64,000 nucleotides of DNA from Limanda limanda (GCF_963576545.1 NC_083647.1:2033007-2097006), one strand, 5' to 3'. Shown: positions 23,770 to 34,437, counted from the stretch's first letter. The notes: generated from the letters alone by a model not told the origin. Numbers and translations: made by a program.

Positions 23770-23793
23770 GGGAAATATGTATCGTCACAATAC
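23770..23793 (+). CDS. nrxn3: Neurexin SS1 microexon B, 24 nt, encoding GEICIVTI
   Basis: The acceptor is TTTTCTCTCCAG and the donor GTAAGC, both strong. In phase 1 it reads G-E-I-C-I-V-T-I and leaves a C. Joined to microexon C this makes an Arg codon (CGC) in place of Gly. The length is a multiple of three and there is no stop. It lies only 91 nt upstream of microexon C. I do not know a matching segment in mammalian NRXN3; the long NRXN1 SS1 insert also carries cysteine, but I cannot claim homology. The single Cys would be unpaired in the EGF1-LNS2 linker. It could be a fish-specific or paralogue-specific alternative exon. Confidence 0.6.
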
Positions 23794-23884
23794 GTAAGCG
23801 TATTGAAACTAAGTGTTCTCTTTTCTTTAATAGCTCTTCACTCTTTCTCTTCCCTTTCTTTTATCCCTTTGTTTCCTTCTCAAG

Positions 23885-23911
23885 GCCTTGCACATATGAT
23901 GGCAGAACAAG
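23885..23911 (+). CDS. nrxn3: Neurexin SS1 microexon C, 27 nt, encoding GLAHMMAEQ
   Basis: A pyrimidine tract (TTTGTTTCCTTCTCAAG) is the acceptor and GTACAC the donor. In phase 1 it encodes G-L-A-H-M-M-A-E-Q and leaves the first base of the next Gly or Ala codon. This aligns with GLSHLMMSEQ in human NRXN3 and GLAHLMMGDQ in NRXN1 at splice site 1, so it is the surest of the four. The 91-nt intron before it is one of the shortest in the locus. A TGCATG lies 58 nt after its donor-side edge. Confidence 0.88.
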
Positions 23912-23969
23912 GTACACCTCTCTTTGCCTCTTCTAATTCATGTATTTGTCTTGTGTGTGTAAGTGTAAC

Positions 23970-23975
23970 TGCATG
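23970..23975 (+). promoter_or_regulatory. TGCATG (RBFOX-type) motif downstream of microexon C
   Basis: 58 nt separate it from the end of microexon C. UGCAUG just downstream of a neuronal cassette exon typically promotes inclusion. Exact hexamer; activity is inferred. Confidence 0.5.
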
Positions 23976-24074
23976 TTTTGGTGATGGTGCGTAATATGCT
24001 TGTATATGATGGTTGTATACATAGTGTGATAGTGTGATTTTATCATTCTTACATCATTTAATACCTGATGTGGT

Positions 24075-24080
24075 TGCATG
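24075..24080 (+). promoter_or_regulatory. TGCATG (RBFOX-type) motif between microexons C and D
   Basis: Second exact hexamer in the 365-nt intron, 163 nt after exon C and 196 nt before exon D. Two hits in 365 nt exceed chance expectation for a hexamer (about one per 4 kb). Activity is inferred. Confidence 0.45.
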
Positions 24081-24276
24081 TTTGAACCGTTTTGTAATGT
24101 ACAGTTGCCAGCGTACATTGATTTATCCTCACTACATGTATTCATATATACATAGATATTTTTGGTGTGGTGTTTGCCAGAATCTGAACTTAAGTCTCCT
24201 CTTCTTCTCCCTCCTCGTCGGGGCACTCTCTTCTGTGGATCTTCTGTTCTGTCTGCGCCTTCTCCTGCTCTTCTAG

Positions 24277-24288
24277 CTAAAAGCAAAG
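24277..24288 (+). CDS. nrxn3: Neurexin SS1 microexon D, 12 nt, encoding AKSK
   Basis: The acceptor is TCTCCTGCTCTTCTAG and the donor GTACAG. In phase 1 the 12 nt read A-K-S-K (GCT-AAA-AGC-AAA) and leave a G. NRXN1 has GKSK at the same place, as its own tiny SS1 exon before GKEEYIATFKG, so this is very likely the orthologous 4-residue microexon. The acceptor contains a TGC close to the AG, the position where SRRM4 motifs act. The neighbouring constitutive exon beginning the LNS2 domain is not found downstream in this window. Confidence 0.82.
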
Positions 24289-24555
24289 GTACAGCTTTTT
24301 CGAAATCTTTACTTTTCCATCTCAATGAAAAGCGACGCTTGCTCTGTGAGTGTTTGAGAGTGCTGCAGTGTAATGTGTTTGATGCTCTCATGTGTTTGCT
24401 TGTCTTTGTTCAGTGTCTCTGTTATGGTTTCTCACTAAGAGTGCTAGGATTAAGCAAGTAATTAAGCTAACCTTATTTAAAGGAGAAGGAGGGAATGTGT
24501 TGCTTTGTTTTTCCTACAGTGTGTATGTTTTGTAATTTGTTAGAAGGCTTTACAG

Positions 24556-24561
24556 TGCATG
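24556..24561 (+). promoter_or_regulatory. TGCATG (RBFOX-type) motif downstream of microexon D
   Basis: Exact hexamer, 267 nt after exon D. It is the fourth TGCATG around the microexon cluster. Activity is inferred. Confidence 0.35.
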
Positions 24562-24669
24562 CAGGGACACTGGGAGACAGTTTCATGAGTGAGCAACAGT
24601 CACTGTTGATCAGTTTTCATAAGAATAACCTGCTTCACACTCTTTTTCAGTCAATTATAATTCATTCTC

Positions 24670-24735
24670 AGGATTGGCTGATGGATGCAGTGGTATTCCT
24701 TCGGGGATGAATAAAGTAATCTATCTATCTAGATA
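24670..24735 (+). mobile_element. LINE 3' terminus with (TCTA)n tail
   Basis: CCTTCGGGGATGAATAAAGT followed by AATCTATCTATCTA. This is the standard ending of a teleost L2/Rex-type non-LTR element: non-coding 3' end, AATAAAGT, short tetranucleotide tail. Only the terminus is present. Confidence 0.7.
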
Positions 24736-25319
24736 ACTAACACACTCTGTAAATCACTGACTGAGGCCATGTTTACTCCTAAAAAAAGTGAATTAATTTT
24801 TTTCAATTATTTCTGTCTCAAAGAAATGACTTTCCTACAACAGCACATATCATTTGAAGGACTGCCAATTCTATTAACATAATAACAAAGTTACCCTCAC
24901 TCAGATAGATTTATATTTCAAAACTTATTGAATGATATTAGATAAACAAATGTTTAAGTCTAAATTCAGTTAAATCAAATGATTTAAACGTATGTGCCCA
25001 AAGTGCAGAGTGGCTTCAGAAAACTGTCATGTTTTGCACACATTATTTATTTGGGGATTTTATTTTCATCTACTCACATAATCTACTCACATAATCCACC
25101 ATCAAACCATGTTTTGCAAGATTAACATAAATAATAATGTAAAATGTATAAAAATCTACATTCACAATACAAATGTATATCTCACCACATCAAAAGATAA
25201 AATTACAAATTTTTAGATTTTATATAACAAAGAAATGTGATTGTAATGAAATAAATAAAAGAGTACAATAATTACATTATAGCTTTTTTATTTTCATAAA
25301 AGCTTCTTGATCGCTCAAT

Positions 25320-25470
25320 GACAATGCTTCACTCAGGAGATCCTCCAGACTTTCTCTGCAGGGGCTGTATTTGTGAACGCAAATGTCCGAGTGAGAGTCT
25401 CCAGACTTTTTGTGGTCTTTGTCCGGCCAGCCCCACATAATAAAGTCTGCAGAAAGTCTGGAGGAGCTGA
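25320..25470. repeat. Imperfect hairpin with CTCCAGACTTTCT arms
   Basis: CCTCCAGACTTTCTCTGCAG (about 25343) is mirrored by CTGCAGAAAGTCTGGAGG (about 25448), giving arms of about 18-20 bp and a loop of about 90 bp. Related words (CTGGAGAAAGTCCAGACC, TCCAGACTTCC) recur at 25808-25845, and GAAAGTCTGGACCCTTTTCT occurs at about 19676, so this is probably an inverted-repeat transposon derivative extending over about 25277-25870. Confidence 0.5.
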
Positions 25471-27099
25471 TGTGAAAATACAACAGGGGATCCTCCGCAG
25501 GATTCTCTTCAAGAGAAAGGTGTGTTAATGACATTTCAAACATGTTATAGACACAAAAATAAAAAAGGAAAAATAAGATGAATTTTTCAGCATGAAAAAG
25601 AGGGTTCATGGTGCTACTTGTAGAAGACACCGAAGAAAATGTTGGGAGCTTTTGGTGATATGTGCAGACACCGGTGACAATGTGTTGAAAAATATGTTAT
25701 CTCCGCAGTGGAATTAGTACGTCACATGCTGAAAACCCTGTGTTGTTGTGAATGCCTCTGAGCGGAGATTTTTCCCGCCGTATTGTGCATTTGTAAAAAT
25801 CAAACTCTGGAGAAAGTCCAGACCCAATTTTCCAGACTTCCTATGGGGATCGTGTTTGATAACGTCTTAAATCTAAAGGAAATCTACATTTGACATGTGA
25901 ATTAATGTGGATTAGAAGAAAAAAGTTAGGTGTTGTATTGAAATGTGGAGCCATGAACTCCAATTGTGTAAGCATACAAAAAGTGGCATTCATAGGCTCT
26001 GTTTAGTGCCAGTACAGATCTCCAATGTAGAAAGACGCCTGTGTTTCAGTATTTGCCTTGAGATTGGCTGTGATTGGCTGCAGTCTGCTGCATGTGTGCA
26101 CCTGTAATGGCTTTCCCCATTCACAGCACAAATCTCTCAGCAGCTCTCAGAGTTTCCTGTCCACCTCACCACCTGTCTCTGCTAGTTTTTGCTGTCTAAT
26201 CCCTAAGCAAGATGGTAGACATTATTAGGCATCAGGCTCCTTGTCGCCTCCTGTTAGGCAGACTAGAGGCTCCATTCTGGCTCTATTTGCATGTCAGCGC
26301 TTGGGTGGCGGGGAAGCAGATAGAGAGAGACGGGGGGAAATAGAAAACTGTGTCTTAGCAATGGAGGAGTCATATCTTACGGTCATGGGCTCAAACGTGT
26401 GCTTCACTACGTATTTTCATTATTTATTTTTGGGATTTTAGATTTTTAGGCTTATTTTTTCTCTTCTTTGATATTTTCGTGATAAACCTCCCCCTCACCT
26501 ACTGCCTCATTCACTCCATAATTCCTCTTTCCATATTTTTTACCTGGACTCTCTCCTATTTCTGAAATCAGTAACAGTTTCCCTTCTTCTCCATTTTAGC
26601 TGTAGCCTACTCTTTTTATATGCCCACTGTCTGTCAGTGTTCTCCACCTACCTCTTTACTTTAAATACACCTGTGATTCATACCACAGCAGCAGTTCCAG
26701 CACAGAAGGCTTGGGCAAGAAAAGGGGGGCGAGGTCACTTAATGTGGCTCCACGTACACTGCAACGCAATGCGACATTACTCAGCAATGCCCTGCACAGG
26801 CCAATCAATTATGTGCAAATCTGAAGTCCTCTTACATGATGTTGTCACATGAATGGCATTTTTTTGTTATTTGGCTGCTGATTATCAAGTTAATCATTGT
26901 TGCTGTCCTGACTTTGTTGAAAAATCCTTTCAAATGTACAACACGATGCAGTATTTTGACAGAACATTGAAGTGGTTTGGGTCTGTTTGTAGTGGTGGAG
27001 ATAGCTTAGCTGAAGACATTAACACTCAGTCACACAGGTACTGGTGTTTCCACATGTTGGTCCTTTATCAACAGAAGCTACAAATCGATCAATTGGAAC

Positions 27100-27245
27100 C
27101 AAATCCAATACAATTAAAGTGAATGGTGATCAATTTTTCAAACGTAAAAAAAACTACGAAAAAAGAACATAACATACCTCCATACTGCTCCTGTGGCTTC
27201 ATTCAAGTGTCCATAAGCCCTGACATTCAAATCTAAATGGCCTCC
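27100..27245 (+). repeat. Fragment of the 17.3-kb MITE family
   Basis: TTAAAGTGAATGGTGATCAA, then AACATAACATACCTCCATAC, TGCTCCTGTGG and CCCTGACATTCA correspond to the internal part of the element at 17332-17990 (AACATAACATGCCTCCCTAC, TGCTCGTGTGG, CCCCGACATTCA). No terminal repeats are present. Confidence 0.65.
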
Positions 27246-27654
27246 AAGTAGCCTACTTTACACCATGTATTTAGCCTCACTAGATCCGGTAGCATCGCTG
27301 CATAGCTGCAGTTACTGCTGAGTATTGTTGTCGTCACATGCCCCTGGGGCAAGAGCATAGAGACGCAAGCTTGTGCGGTGTGCGCGTGAACGTGGCTCCA
27401 GGCAGAAGTAAGAAATGTTTCACAAAAAATGCCCGTCATGTACTTTCTTAATCCAGGAGTGATCAACCATTGAGCTTCCTTAGTAACTATGTTTTTACAG
27501 CACATGAACTTAAAGTGCTTGCACTGAAGAGATTACACATGAAACCCCCCATCAGTCAGTCGCGTGAGCCGGAGAGAGAGAGGGCTCTTGATAATTTTGA
27601 ATGAGGTTCAATAATAAGGTACATCTGACCCTGGCAGATCGTAAAATCCTCCTA

Positions 27655-27980
27655 ATTACCTCCAGCAAGCGGGTTACGTCAAAAAAATTATGCAAACCAT
27701 TCCATGAAATTTTGTGGACAGGTGGGGCATTTCCCAGAGTAGTATTAAAATCTGGTGCGGATCCAGATCAGGGGGCTTATCCAGGATTTGGTTGTATTTT
27801 GATGTTCTTTATCATTGCATATTTCAATTAATTTTGTTGATTTCTCAGATAATAATTCATGGATCTTAATGCAATAAATGATGTGTGGTTATGAGTTAAT
27901 GCAGATCCAAATAAAATCTGGATCTATTGGATTAAATGTGGTTTCATGGTGGACTGTTGGGGCTGGCAGAGGTATACCAT
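27655..27980 (+). repeat. Abundant fish repeat, copy 1 (CTCCAGCAAG family)
   Basis: Blocks CTCCAGCAAGCGGGTTA, CCATGAAATTTTGTGGACAG, TCTGGTGCGGATCCAGATCA, TTTCTCAGATAATAATTCAT, GCAGATCCAAATAAAATCTG and GGCTGGCAGAGGTATACC occur in the order of a well-known interspersed repeat of fish genomes. A 5'-truncated copy is at 54.74-54.92 kb in the same orientation. The repeat is non-coding; its class is uncertain. Confidence 0.7.
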
Positions 27981-28073
27981 TCTAGTTCAGTTAGAAATCA
28001 CACGTATGATTTGAATCCTCTGAAAGGTTCACTTCCATACCCAAAATCTACAGTCGGACAGAAGGACAGACAT

Positions 28074-28087
28074 GTTGGGGGGGGGGT
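28074..28087. repeat. Poly(G) tract
   Basis: Run of about 13 G, adjoining GGATGGTGGTGG. Confidence 0.8.
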
Positions 28088-29975
28088 GGATGGTGGTGGC
28101 GTTGCATGGACAGTTGTGTTTTTTGCGCTTGACTGAGTGCTGGAACGAGCCAGACATGGAGAGCGGGGGGATAGCCCAGCATCACTGACAGTGGGGGTTG
28201 GGTATATTGTTGTGTCTACAGGGCATGAAGTGTGCATTGTGCATACAATGGGATTAGGTTTAGATAAAAAACAAATTGTGAACAGAAATTACTTTTTAAA
28301 ACTGAGAAAACAATCTTCGACCCAATGACATGCTCCATTGAGATGCATGGTCCCTAACTTTATGTCCTCACTTTCCCTCTTCTGTCAAGTCTCACACAAT
28401 GTCAGTCTTCAATATGGGATCAGGAGGTGAAATAAGACGTGTGGAATATCAATCAGAATTAATCCTGCTCTAAACTCATCCTATTTTATCCTGCTCTCTC
28501 ATGATCAACAATGACTGAGGAAGAACGGCGCTCGATGACTGAATATTCAACAGACGTAAATGCCTGCTGACTTATTTTACTTTATTGTTAAAATGTAGTG
28601 GAGTAGAACTAGCAGATATTTGCAGATATATGAAGAGAAGTAAAAGTGAAAAGTAGAGTTAAATCATAAGTGCAAAGATCTGGATGCTTCTCGTATCTAT
28701 TCATAAACAAATAATGTGTTTGGTGTCATCATACATGCCAGATATTCCCCACCATAGTAACAAAACATGCGGCTGAGCTCATGGAGCATTCACTGTTTGG
28801 CTATTGGTTAATTATTCACAAAAACGACTTGGTTAGGTTTTGGAAAAGATTGGTGGGGTCACATGAGCACTAATGTAAGGTTACAGGATGTTGTCATGGT
28901 CAAAGTAATCATCATAAGGTGATGGAAATGGAGCTCTGTGCCAGTGTATCCTGCATGTGTACAATGAATGAATATAGTGTAGCTATATATCTGTAATGGA
29001 CTTGAGCGATCATACAAATATACTTGCATTGTACACATATCATTTTCTGTTCTCATTATATAATCAAACTGTTCATGCAGAGTCAAACTGTGCTGATCAT
29101 ATGCCATCAAGCAGCAACAGCAACACACACAACCGACCCAGACAAAACACAGAGCGCTTTGACAAAGCATTATTATTTATTATTTATTTGTGCCACATGC
29201 CCTTCCACCTCTACCTTTCTGCTTCCCTATATTATTTTGATAATAGAAGAATATTAGGTTTTGGTCCTGTTGTAGAATTTAACTAATGGTGTCTTTGATG
29301 GCTGATGCTCCTAAGGCTTATTCAATTGATTATAGTTGATCATCTTTGGGGGACAAAAATACATTATACATCTGACAAGAGTCATGTTAATCTCAAAAAA
29401 ACACTTTAAGGAGGAATAGTGGAAATATTCAAATATATCTTTTCAAAAGCATGATTATAAGGCCTTGATATTATAGGGAAATGTGTATGGCCCTATATGT
29501 TCTCTGCTGTTGGTTTCCTCTGAAAGGTTCCACATCCTGAGTAAAATGGATTCACTGTAAAGTTTTGTTCATTAGTTTAGTGTTTGTTCTCTTCAGTATC
29601 TTCTTTCTGTAGTTTAATATGAGACAATATTATGAGCAGGGCAGGATTTCAGAAGGGGCCACAACAGCCGCAAACCCCTTATTTTGGTCTTTTGGTGCTA
29701 AAAAATTTCAACATTGGCCATAATGTCCCGACCTTACTGCCCCAGATGATTTTGCCATTTTCTCCCCTGCCTCTTTCCTGTGTGTACTTTTTAATAATTC
29801 CTGCACCAGTTTCATTTATTTTTGAGATTCCAAATTGTTATTGGATAAATAAATCATTATATTATATTATAAATGTATTATTTCCATGGTTATATCATAG
29901 TTTAATTTCATGGCCTTGTAGCCCTGGTGTTAAGCCTTTGTGCCCTTAAAATTGGTTATCAAAGCCAGAGTGACC

Positions 29976-29989
29976 GTGTGTGTTTGTGT

Positions 29990-30062
<73 letters not shown>
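29976..30062. repeat. (GT)n microsatellite, about 72 bp pure
   Basis: Begins with impure GTGTGTTTGTGTG and becomes pure from 29991 to 30062. Produces a spurious Cys/Val frame. Confidence 0.97.
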
Positions 30063-30064
<2 letters not shown>

Positions 30065-31849
30065 AGGATCAATGTTTCTTGGAGAGCAACAATGAACTCA
30101 CTGAATAGGTAATGAATTGTGCTGACAATATGGAAGTAGTATGGTAATCAGCTAATCAGGTTTGATTGCTTTAGAGAGGTGTGTACTCTTGCTCACCTTG
30201 AGGAGACACTGATAATCAGGAGTTGATGAGCGCTGGGGATTCTCTGCCTCTAACCATGAACACCTCAGCACCTCACCTCAGATGGGTGGCAGTGATAACG
30301 CGGCTGTGTGTGTAATTTAAAACCCTCGCTCACAGAGAGTAGAAACTCCATTAAACACACACCTCCCCCTTGATTAGCCTTGTCTGGCGTCGAGTTGTCT
30401 CCCACTGAAAAGTTGGATGCATGGAGTCATTCATGGTCAAGATTCAATAAAGAATTATTGGACACAAGTTATTTTTAAATCATTTTACATAAGAAAATAT
30501 TTTACAAAAGGAATGCTTAAAGAACTAAAAAATATATTTTGAATATGAGATGCTAAAGGATAACAATAAATGATGAATTTCATCGTCATTCACCCTGCGA
30601 CTCATATATCTTTGATAAGCTATTAACGCCAAATATAGTATGATCTACGTAATCATACAGTGCTAGCCATAATATAATATATCCTAAGAACTCAGAGCTG
30701 GAGTTATGCGTGTAACTCTTGACAACAACCCAAGAAGAGTTTCTCAGTGAGAGCCACAGATATGTTATTATAGTGCATCATATTTGCGTGAATTAGTTCG
30801 TCCACATCGGCTTTAGACAGGAAGCGGAAAGAAAGGTTGCATAGATGTCTACATTAATGTCAGTTACAGAGAAACTGCAGAGGAAATGTGACCAAAACCA
30901 CACAGAAAACAAAGAGATGTGTGGAAGTCACAGGTTAGAGTGAGGGAGCAAATGTCTTTATAGCTGAATGAGGAGAGAGAGAGAAACACCCTTTGTATGT
31001 ATGTGTGAGAGAGCGAGCAAGCACTATATAATGTTATCTCTACTGAACAGACAGTGTTGATAATATTGTGAAGCAGAACATATCATTATTCTATGTTGTT
31101 GAGAAAGACTGCTACCAGTAAATCTTGTCTTTCTCTGTTTTAAAACTTGTCTAGGTTATAAGAGCCTTCAAAACTCTTCATGCTTAAATAAATCTTTTCT
31201 CACAATGCAAGCAGACAATGTTCAAATTGGAAAGTGAAATCCAAATAAGTCGAGGTTCTTAAAGATGTTTCAGTTCTCATTGAAAACGCCTTTTCAGCTC
31301 TGGCAGTCCACTCCATCTGTTTAACCAGAAATACTACAACCTACAATAAAAACCACAAAAGGAGACAAAGCCACCAATTACCTTTTTAATGATTATAATC
31401 ACTGTCGGAATCCATGTTTGATTCAGATCTGCATTTCAGTCTCACTTGTCACGTGGAGTTGTTGGATGATAATATTATACATCTTGCCTTATTTTTAAAA
31501 ATAATATACATTTTTGGATTAGTGTTCATTCTGGAAAGAAAACAACTTTTGTTATAACAGGAAAGCAAAGACAGTACAATGGGTTGAAGGGTTAATTTGA
31601 GAATTGTTACATCTTCTGCCTGACATGAAAATGTTTTCCCAGACATTCAGTCAGACAGTCAGATATTCATGTAACACATACGCTTGTACGTGTAAATCAG
31701 TTTTTCCCCCACATTACTGTGACTGCAGGAAAAGCATTCAATTAACCCTCAGTGCCTTCTGATGATTCAACAATCTTCATTTTATTAAGTTCAGGCCGAA
31801 CAGATAAAACGTACATGTGAATGTTCTTATGTCCAGTAAATGAATCCAA

Positions 31850-32160
31850 TTTGAATAAACAGGCGACCAGCGCTCTGTAGCAGTCAGTGGGGCGGGGCAG
31901 TGTTCTTTCAGTCTCAAGTTAAGAATTTCTTATTCTACGTCCTCTGTTCAGCAACAGCAGCGGTCAAACTTCAGGTCAAAATCATATTGATATCTTTATC
32001 ATATTGGACAGACTAACACACAAGGACTGACCTGGAACGGGTGCTAATCTCCTTCATGGCAACAAAATTCACAGAATCACTTCCTGTTTGGAAATTTGTA
32101 TTCAAAGTAAAAGCATATTGTTTTTTTCATTCCCACAATACTGTACACAGAGTATGTCAG
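31850..32160 (+). repeat. Dispersed repeat, second copy at 46.05-46.35 kb
   Basis: Shares AATAAACAGGCGACCAG, GCTCTGTAGCAGTCAGTGG, GTCAAAATC, AGAATCACTTCCTGTTTGG, AAATTTGT and AAAGTAAAAGCA with 46050-46350 in the same order and orientation. Similarity is patchy over about 280 bp. Family unknown; non-coding. Confidence 0.7.
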
Positions 32161-33204
32161 ATCTCCTAAAAGGTTCTTAAATCTTTAAAGGTCCTATAAT
32201 CCAAATTTTCTGTCTTATCAGTGAAGAAAGTGGTCATGTCACTGCATGAAAAGAAGCGTTTGTGTCAATCTGTGTCGCAGAGAAGTGTTGGCACATCCTT
32301 CGGTTAACGACTTTCACACGTATCTGCAGGCAGCAAAGGAAACGCTCAGGGTTCCTGCAGTTGTCAAGCCTGTGAGCTGTTGAGATTTGACCCCCCCTGC
32401 TCCAACTCCTAGAGGACGCTTTCACATGCAAATGACAATGCTCTGAGCTTCACAAATGCAAATCAGTTTCCCTGAGAGCAGATAACACCAATATGTAAGA
32501 GGCACCAACAAACTATCTGGCTGAGTAAACCAGGCTTAAAATAAATATTAAACCTGAAATTTTAAATTGTTCTTTAGTAAGTAAGTGTGCTATAATGAAT
32601 TATATTGTATACCACGAACAAAGGTCAATGCAGTCAAAAGAAATGAAACAATGCACTTTATTTCAAATTTTTATTGTCATCCAATCCTAAATCTCAACAA
32701 CTGTACAGAGTGGCATGATTACAGTCACTTTTTCAATTGTGCTGGTTAAATGCACAGAGGAAGTGTAAACCACACCTCTTCCAGCAAATAAATGATGCTG
32801 GGTATGATCATCTGTGTCCTGTAAGCTCCAAACTTCTACTGGCTTTCCATAAAAATATCTGTCCTCCCAAAATACTGGCATCAAATTCACATGTCAATGG
32901 CAAACTAAGCTGTTCCATGAATTATAAATGGTACCTTTTCACCACTACTTTCAAAATTGCTATGAAACATTCATTGATTTAATGATTTAATAATAAAAAT
33001 AGTAATATTTAATCCCCCATGGACTGCACAGTGACAAAACACAGCAGCCGGCTGTTTGGATACAACATACATCTCCACTCAGTTTGATTATTATTTTAAA
33101 TATAAAGGAGACACAATATAGAGCTTAAATTCCTTCATAATTTGAACTTCAATTGTCTAATTGTTGTTATTAAACTTTCTCAGTATTCCATTAAAACAGT
33201 CAAC

Positions 33205-33275
33205 ACTTTTATCCAAAGCGACTTACGATAAGTGCATTCAACTATAAGGTTACGAACACAGAACAGCGTGAATCA
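33205..33275 (+). repeat. Short copy of the CCAAAGCGACTTAC fish repeat
   Basis: ACTTTTATCCAAAGCGACTT, then ACGATAAGTGCATTCAAC, matches the repeat nested in the hAT element at 22855. It lies immediately before the CpG-rich block. Confidence 0.7.
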
Positions 33276-33289
33276 TGTGTGTAAATGTA

Positions 33290-33574
33290 CTAAACACCGC
33301 TGCTCACGTCACCCGCTCGCGTCATCAGCTGATGGACTCGTCCAATCAGAGCCTCGTAAACGCCGTGCAGCAGCGTCGAGTGTCCCGCAGACAGGAAGCG
33401 GGTCGTGTTTAGCTTGTCCCGTACGAGTGACTCTGTCTTCGGGGTAAATAACTTGCTGAAGTCGACACGACACTGTTCCCTGGAGGAGAAGATGAGTGCG
33501 TGTGGAGGCAGAGCCGCGGGCCCGGTGTGGACGAGTCGAGGCGGAGAAGACGGAAGCACAGTCCCTGAGTTACG
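33290..33574 (+). promoter_or_regulatory. CpG-rich block with candidate first exon of a nested transcription unit
   Basis: CpG density here is far above the surrounding CpG-poor DNA (GTCACCCGCTCGCGTCATCA, GCAGCGTCGAG, GCCGCGGGCCCGG), with an inverted CCAAT (CCAATCAGAG at about 33340). An ATG at 33492 opens 27 codons (MSACGGRAAGPVW at its start) that run into a good donor, GTGAGC, at 33575. That frame does not stay open in any downstream join I tried, so it may be a 5'UTR upstream frame. The block looks like a CpG-island promoter inside the neurexin intron, on the same strand. Confidence 0.45.
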
Positions 33575-33794
33575 GTGAGCTAGAGACGCCATGCTAACCA
33601 CTAAGCTAACCCTACATCTGAAAGCATGTCCGCCACTCTTTGGGATAGCGAGAAAGTTGCTAAAATACGAATACAGCATCGAGTGCTGGAGCAGATCTAG
33701 TGCATGTGTAAATATGTATGAATTACTTAGATGTAACAGTTTGTTCTCGTTAAGTTTTTTCATCAACGTGACTTTTTTCTGTATGTTTTCACAG

Positions 33795-33905
33795 CCTCAG
33801 CCCCCCCCCCCTCCACACACACACACGCACACACACAAACAAAGAGGCGTTAGGCTGAGACGCTGAAAGTCCGGATTTAAAGTGCAGAAAATTAAGCCAT
33901 TGAAT
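33795..33905 (+). other. Candidate second (non-coding) exon of the nested unit
   Basis: Acceptor TTTTCACAG and a perfect donor GTAAGT bracket 111 nt. The 5' part is a C13 run and CA repeat and the rest is GAGGCGTTAGGCTGAGACGC. No frame is open through it from the ATG at 33492. It may be a UTR exon or a chance pairing of splice-like sites. Confidence 0.3.
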
Positions 33906-34024
33906 GTAAGTAACTGTTTTTGAAATGTTTTGGTGTTTTTTTGCTGTGGATCTTCCAACGGTGATGCAGCGCGGCTATTTCCGTTTATTAATAATAAAGT
34001 CATGTTACATGTGTTGTTTTCCAG

Positions 34025-34217
34025 CTGCCTGTCCATGACGTACAAAGACACACTATGAGCCAGTATGATCCGACCAGACCTTACATCAGCATTGAGGAGT
34101 TGTCGGAGAAGAAAGAGGGTAAGGTTATATTCATTAAATAATTTTCCAGTTACATGTAAAGGTGTATGTTGTAATTGAACTGTGCTAATTTTACTGAATG
34201 TGTTTACAGCTGATTGA
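34025..34217 (+). CDS. Candidate 23-residue spliced open frame, unrecognised
   Basis: An exon at 34025-34118 has acceptor TGTTTTCCAG and donor GTAAGG. It is open in only one frame, with an ATG at 34055 reading MSQYDPTRPYISIEELSEKK and then E. It splices to the exon at 34210 (acceptor GTGTTTACAG), which adds A-D and a TGA at 34215-34217. A polyadenylation signal AATAAA lies at 34438-34443. The reading is internally consistent: two intact introns, a CpG-island-like start and a polyA signal. But the product is very short and I cannot name it. It may be a micropeptide, a long non-coding RNA, or a decayed small gene whose 3' coding part was lost by frameshift. The intron is 34119-34209. Confidence 0.3.
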
Positions 34218-34437
34218 AGCGGGACAGATGACATGGATCCATCCTTCCACAGCCAGGAGCGCACCGACCTGTGTCCCACACTTCATATAAGACTGGAAGC
34301 TACACTGATCTCACAGCTACACACCACAGACGTCTACACACTGGAGAAGAGTCCCACAAAGAAGTCATGACCCAGAGGCTGCAGAGAAACATTTCAAGCC
34401 TCATCTGAGTTTTTGTACAATATTTTTGCTGTATGTA

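Noticed and set aside
33492..33574. ATG frame MSACGG... as the start of the nested protein
   Set aside because: The frame closes in both downstream joins tested (to 33795 and to 34025), so it is more likely an upstream frame or UTR.
33290..33766. 158-residue minus-strand frame over the CpG-rich block
   Set aside because: It runs through the candidate exon and intron of the + strand unit, has no recognisable domain, and open frames are expected in GC-rich DNA.
33797..34279. 160-residue minus-strand frame
   Set aside because: Antisense to the candidate spliced exons and ends in a CA/poly(C) translation; the + strand splice and polyA signals argue for the other direction.
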